DNA from: Chitinophaga pinensis
GTDB taxonomy: Bacteria > Bacteroidota > Bacteroidia > AKYH767-A > OLB10
Direction: 5' to 3'
NCBI GenBank assembly: GCA_945872015.1
Contig: CAMBYJ010000094.1
Location: 1-6,823 of the forward strand
Length of the DNA stretch: 6,823 nt
The notes under the pieces are model-generated. The model did not search any database, was not told where the DNA came from, and saw only the letters and a list, made by a program, of their open reading frames with translations. This document shows positions 6,660 to 6,823 of the stretch, piece after piece (the stretch's first letter is position 1; every line of letters starts with the position of its first letter). The translations under genes and the position numbers were made by a program.

Positions 6660-6769
6660 AACGGCTACAAACTCGTTTTTTTAGTCCTAAACTTTAAACA
6701 AAAACAGTGTATTGATTTCCTAAACTAAAACAATTTCGAAAAAATTTGTCTAAAAGCAATACTTATACA

Positions 6770-6823
6770 TTATAAATTTTGTAGATATTCTGAAGGAGTC
6801 TGGCCAGTTTTTAATTTGAAGGC
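6770..6823 (-). CDS. C-terminal end of an AraC-family transcriptional regulator (5' part outside window)
   Basis: The minus strand reads A-F-K-L-K-T-G-Q-T-P-S-E-Y-L-Q-N-L and then TAA. FKxxTGxTPSEY is the hallmark end of the AraC/XylS DNA-binding domain: the last helix-turn-helix with the conserved Phe, the Gly-x-Thr-Pro turn and the Tyr that follows. Only 17 codons lie in the window, so effector domain, length and target cannot be judged. The gene points the same way as the fibre operon and ends 258 bases before its first start codon. It could control that operon, but AraC-type genes occur in many contexts and nothing here proves a link. Confidence 0.8.
   Translation of the reverse strand, partial: AFKLKTGQTPSEYLQNL

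Noticed and set aside
6730..6749. Imperfect inverted repeat with A-run just after the AraC-family stop codon
   Set aside because: The arms are A/T-only and out of register by one base, too weak to call a terminator.

Overview
The window looks like a chromosomal segment of a member of the Bacteroidota, probably the order Chitinophagales, although the genus cannot be read from it. The DNA is A/T-rich and ribosome-binding sites are A-rich rather than GGAGG-like. One protein ends in a type IX secretion system (T9SS) type A sorting domain. One lipoprotein starts with a short lipobox followed by Cys-Lys-Lys-Asp. The largest protein opens with an N-terminal domain that I know from many Bacteroidota surface proteins. 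Every gene I can support lies on the minus strand, so transcription runs from high to low coordinates.

Layout in the direction of transcription: (1) 6823-6770, the last 17 codons of an AraC-family regulator that enters from the right edge. (2) 6769-6512, a 258-bp intergenic region with a candidate sigma-A-type promoter, an 8-bp inverted repeat around it, and a strong hairpin with a T-tract oriented for minus-strand transcripts. (3) 6511-5711, a 266-residue exported protein that looks like a small outer-membrane beta-barrel. (4) 5698-5279, a 139-residue lipoprotein of lipocalin-like shape. (5) 5277-4786, a 163-residue exported protein, half of which is a T9SS sorting domain. (6) 4759 to beyond position 1, a giant repetitive surface protein of which 1586 residues are visible.

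Genes 3-6 are separated by 12, 1 and 26 bases and have no terminator between them, so they form one probable operon. The giant protein was found by translating the minus strand in one frame from 4759 to the left edge. It is a mosaic: a Sec signal peptide, a Bacteroidota N-terminal domain, three nearly identical 32-residue repeats, many modules typical of phage tail fibres (GGTG...TNLG, NAATATKLA, a tail-fibre repeat), an eight-heptad coiled coil with Ile-x-x-Asn-Thr heptads as in trimeric autotransporter stalks, and a YadA-head-like block of five 17-residue repeats. Its C-terminus is outside the window.

My reading, which is inference, is that the operon makes a long, probably trimeric cell-surface fibre together with a small envelope set (barrel, lipoprotein, T9SS-sorted protein) that may help its export, anchoring or function. 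The most notable observation is the joining of phage-fibre modules, a trimeric-autotransporter-type stalk and a YadA-type head in one Sec-exported protein, co-transcribed with a miniature T9SS cargo. Parts of this arrangement are familiar from Bacteroidota genomes, and I cannot claim the whole is undescribed without searches.
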